5,527 nt of DNA, from NCBI GenBank assembly GCA_002497965.1, contig DAFR01000031.1:12543-18069 (forward strand), written 5' to 3'. Each line of letters begins with the position of its first letter. Within the stretch, counting starts at the first letter, position 1. Made by a program: the position numbers and the translations under genes. The stretch is from Methanomicrobiaceae archaeon UBA436. Lineage in GTDB: Archaea; Halobacteriota; Methanomicrobia; Methanomicrobiales; Methanoculleaceae. The notes beneath the pieces are model-generated. The model searched no databases and was not told where the DNA came from. It was given only the letters and a program-made list of their open reading frames with translations. This document shows, piece by piece, positions 3,410-5,527 of the stretch.

Positions 3410-5527
3410 GGTTGAGCCGTAAGTCAACACAGACGACGCTGTTTGGGGAGTTTGTCCCCACATTCCCGAAGGTCAGAACCTCGCGGGGCTACCTTCTTGA
3501 CTGGGACAGGAACCGGATCATCAGACAGATCGTGGAGGAGACCCGGCTTGTCGAGGTCTTCTACGGCTACAAGGGGGCCGATGAGGAGACTGCAAAGGAG
3601 ATTGCCCGACTGGTCGAGAAGAAGATCCAGATGCTGGGACTCCAGTCGCTCTCAGGGCCGCTGATCCGCGAGATCGTCAACATGACGCTCCTTGAGCGCG
3701 GCCTGATCCCCTACCGCAACGTCTGCACAAGGGTGGGAACCCCTGTTTTCGATGCTCACCTCATCGATGTAGGGCGGGGGTTTGAGGCGCACGACAACGC
3801 CAACCTCCAGGAGAATGCAGAGACCTCACACAAGAAGAAGGCTGACAAGATAAGCAAGGAGCAGTACCTCCTGCAACTCCCCCCCGACCTTGCAGACCAC
3901 CACCTCCGGGGGGATCTCCACATCCACGACCTGGAGTATTTTGGTACCCGGCCGTTCTGTATCGACGGGAGCACGGTCATACCCGTGCGGATGGAGGGCC
4001 GCACCCGGAGCATCCGTCCCGACGAACTCCCGATCGACGGTGATGAATGGCGCCCGGATGACCTCTCCGTGCTCACCCCAAAGGGCTGGAGACGCGTTAC
4101 GAAGGTGACCCGTCGTCGGGTGAACCCGGGCGAGATGCTCAGGATCCGGACGTCGGGCGGGCGGTCGCTGATGGTCACCGGCGAGCACCGGATCCCGGTG
4201 CAGATCGCCGAAGGGATGACCGTCCGCCGTGCCGACGAAGTACGCACCGGGGACACTCTCTACAGGATCTCCGCGACCGACGCCCTCCGCGGGGAGACGA
4301 TCGAGGCGATCGATCTCGTGCGGGAACTGCCCGTCTCGGTGCCGGCCCACCTCCTCGAGAACGTCTACGTCCGCGGTGCTCAGGAGATCTTTGCCGATAC
4401 GATCCGGAGCGGGCAGGCAGCCTCCTACGCCGCTATCTCGCGGGTGCTCGGCGTCAAGCACCGGGAACAGTGGTACACACGCGGAATCATGCCCGTCGCA
4501 CTCTTCAGCACGTTCTGCAGCCGTTACGGCGTCGAGGACTATGCCGGGGTCACAATCGGAGTCACCGGGAGCGAGCACGAGCTGCCCGCCCTTCTCGCGC
4601 TTACGCCTGAACTCATCCGTCTCCTGGGGTTCTTCGTCTCGGAAGGCAACTACAACGTCGCCCCGGAGGTCGGACAGTACAACCTCGCGATAACCGAGAA
4701 CCATCAGGCGCCTGCGATCCAAGCCGCGGCATGCGCTGTCCTGAACACCTATGCAACGATCACCGGCGGCACCCCCGACACCACGACCATCTACGGGGTC
4801 GAGGCGGAGCGCAACCGGGCCCTGCAGGTCTACTTCGGCGGAAAAGCAGCTTACCTGCTCTTCCGCTACGTATTCGGCATCCCGGAGAGGGCAGTCGAAA
4901 AACGCCTTCCCTGGATCGTCTACCACTTAAACGATGTGCTCCTCCACGAGTTCCTCTCCGCCCTCTTCACCGGCGACGGCTCGGTATACTACCGTCCTGA
5001 AAAGTCGGACTGCATCGTCAACTACACCACCGCATCGCCGACCCTCCGACAGGAACTCTCGCTCCTCCTCACCGCACTCGGGATGAAACCCCACATCGTC
5101 GAACTCTACGCCGATAACGAGGACAGGGGGACGCTCTATCGCCTCCAGATCAACGGGCGCAAGAACGTCGAGGCGTTCGCCCGGTACGCCACGTTCCTTG
5201 ACTCGCGGCAGGACCACATCGACGGGTTCCTCTCCGCAGTGAAGGGAGGGCGGACTGCCGAGCGGGAGGAGACCGTCGTCGAGATCGCTCCGGCGGACCC
5301 CACCGGTGCGTACGTCTACGATCTCTTCATCGACGGCGACGGGGCTGAGGAGAGCCACACGTTTTTCGCATCCGACGGCCTCTTAATCCACAACTGCCAA
5401 GACTGGGACCTGCGCTACTTCTTCTACTACGGTCTGATGCCTGATGGCAACGGGACAAAAGCCTCTGTTGCCGGCCCGGCAAAGCGGGCTGAGGTAGCGG
5501 TTCTCCACGCGGTCAAGGCGCTCGGCT
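3406..5527 (+). CDS. nrdD: Anaerobic (class III) ribonucleoside-triphosphate reductase, intein-containing, 3' partial
   Basis: NrdD makes deoxyribonucleotides from ribonucleotides without oxygen, using a glycyl radical installed by the NrdG activase. Residues 1-184 form the N-extein. An ATP-cone-like regulatory domain lies at about 24-105, followed by the archaeal NrdD segment NANLQENAETSHKKKADK and HIHDLEYFGTRPF. Residues 185-663 are an intein. The C-extein resumes with CQDWDLRYFFYYGLMPDG and AGPAKRAEVAVLHAVKALG before the window ends, so the remaining active-site cysteines and the C-terminal glycyl radical site are not visible. The first extein Cys after the intein may match the substrate-site Cys79 of phage T4 NrdD (inferred from the HD(L)xY...C context). 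The frame is continuous across both junctions. Overlap with nrdH indicates one operon; the NrdH neighbour suggests a redoxin-dependent rather than formate-dependent enzyme. Confidence 0.94.
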   Translation, partial: MRLSRKSTQTTLFGEFVPTFPKVRTSRGYLLDWDRNRIIRQIVEETRLVEVFYGYKGADEETAKEIARLVEKKIQMLGLQSLSGPLIREIVNMTLLERGLIPYRNVCTRVGTPVFDAHLIDVGRGFEAHDNANLQENAETSHKKKADKISKEQYLLQLPPDLADHHLRGDLHIHDLEYFGTRPFCIDGSTVIPVRMEGRTRSIRPDELPIDGDEWRPDDLSVLTPKGWRRVTKVTRRRVNPGEMLRIRTSGGRSLMVTGEHRIPVQIAEGMTVRRADEVRTGDTLYRISATDALRGETIEAIDLVRELPVSVPAHLLENVYVRGAQEIFADTIRSGQAASYAAISRVLGVKHREQWYTRGIMPVALFSTFCSRYGVEDYAGVTIGVTGSEHELPALLALTPELIRLLGFFVSEGNYNVAPEVGQYNLAITENHQAPAIQAAACAVLNTYATITGGTPDTTTIYGVEAERNRALQVYFGGKAAYLLFRYVFGIPERAVEKRLPWIVYHLNDVLLHEFLSALFTGDGSVYYRPEKSDCIVNYTTASPTLRQELSLLLTALGMKPHIVELYADNEDRGTLYRLQINGRKNVEAFARYATFLDSRQDHIDGFLSAVKGGRTAEREETVVEIAPADPTGAYVYDLFIDGDGAEESHTFFASDGLLIHNCQDWDLRYFFYYGLMPDGNGTKASVAGPAKRAEVAVLHAVKALG
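3958..5394 (+). mobile_element. Intein with LAGLIDADG homing endonuclease in NrdD (479 residues)
   Basis: The intein is a self-splicing protein insert; its endonuclease spreads the coding sequence into intein-free nrdD alleles. Splicing motifs are intact: Cys1 at the N-junction (CIDGSTVIPV), block B T74-G-E-H77, block F VYDL (453-456) with H467 in SHTFFAS, and block G LLIHN ending in H478-N479, followed by extein Cys+1. The endonuclease motifs are LGFFVSEGN (223-231, acidic E229) and FLSALFTGDG (332-341, acidic D340), so it may be active. Between the splicing and endonuclease parts, residues about 154-180 (AASYAAISRVLGVKHREQW and on) look like a helix-turn-helix, perhaps a DNA-recognition module. 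Removing it joins GTRPF to CQDWDLR, typical archaeal NrdD. GC content resembles the host gene, which suggests long residence. M. jannaschii NrdD (MJ0832) is known to carry two inteins; whether this site is shared is untested. Confidence 0.95.

Noticed and set aside
3826..4926. Long minus-strand open frame (366 codons) opposite nrdD and the intein
   Set aside because: It lies antisense to a frame with clear NrdD and intein motifs, has no motif of its own, and long antisense frames are common in GC-rich genes.
1..5527. CRISPR array, insertion sequence or tandem repeats
   Set aside because: No regularly spaced repeats, no transposase motifs and no terminal inverted repeats with target duplications were seen.

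Overview
The window looks like chromosomal DNA from a methanogenic archaeon, most likely of the Methanomicrobiales (Methanoculleus-like). The grounds are an archaeal (class I) CCA-adding enzyme, archaeal TATA-like boxes, GGAGGT-type Shine-Dalgarno (SD) sites, and a glutaredoxin-like protein paired with an archaeal-type anaerobic ribonucleotide reductase. The lineage is inferred from protein character and was not checked by a search.

Layout. Bases 1-380 hold no gene I can support; they contain a 17-bp palindrome beside a TATA-like box and some fragmentary open frames. Bases 381-901 carry a TATA-like box, a long GC-rich leader with competing hairpins, and a 122-residue protein of unknown function (+ strand). 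A hairpin at 928-963 separates it from a convergent minus-strand pair, thpR (2',5' RNA ligase / cyclic phosphodiesterase family) followed by cca (tRNA nucleotidyltransferase). The two overlap by four bases and look translationally coupled. A 215-bp divergent intergenic region (2925-3139), with a structured inverted repeat and the rightward promoter, leads to a plus-strand pair: nrdH (glutaredoxin-like reductant) and nrdD (class III ribonucleotide reductase), again overlapping by four bases. nrdD runs off the right edge.

The main special feature is a 479-residue intein inside nrdD (3958-5394) with all splicing motifs and both LAGLIDADG endonuclease motifs. It sits directly before a cysteine in a conserved NrdD segment. 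The second is initiation: nrdH has no ATG, GTG or TTG codon upstream of its CPNC redox motif, yet a strong SD site stands six bases before an ATT codon. cca starts at TTG, and nrdD may start at TTG.

Functionally, the left pair concerns RNA ends and tRNA maturation. The right pair makes deoxyribonucleotides anaerobically, with NrdH probably supplying electrons to NrdD. The activase NrdG and any dedicated reductase for NrdH would lie outside the window.
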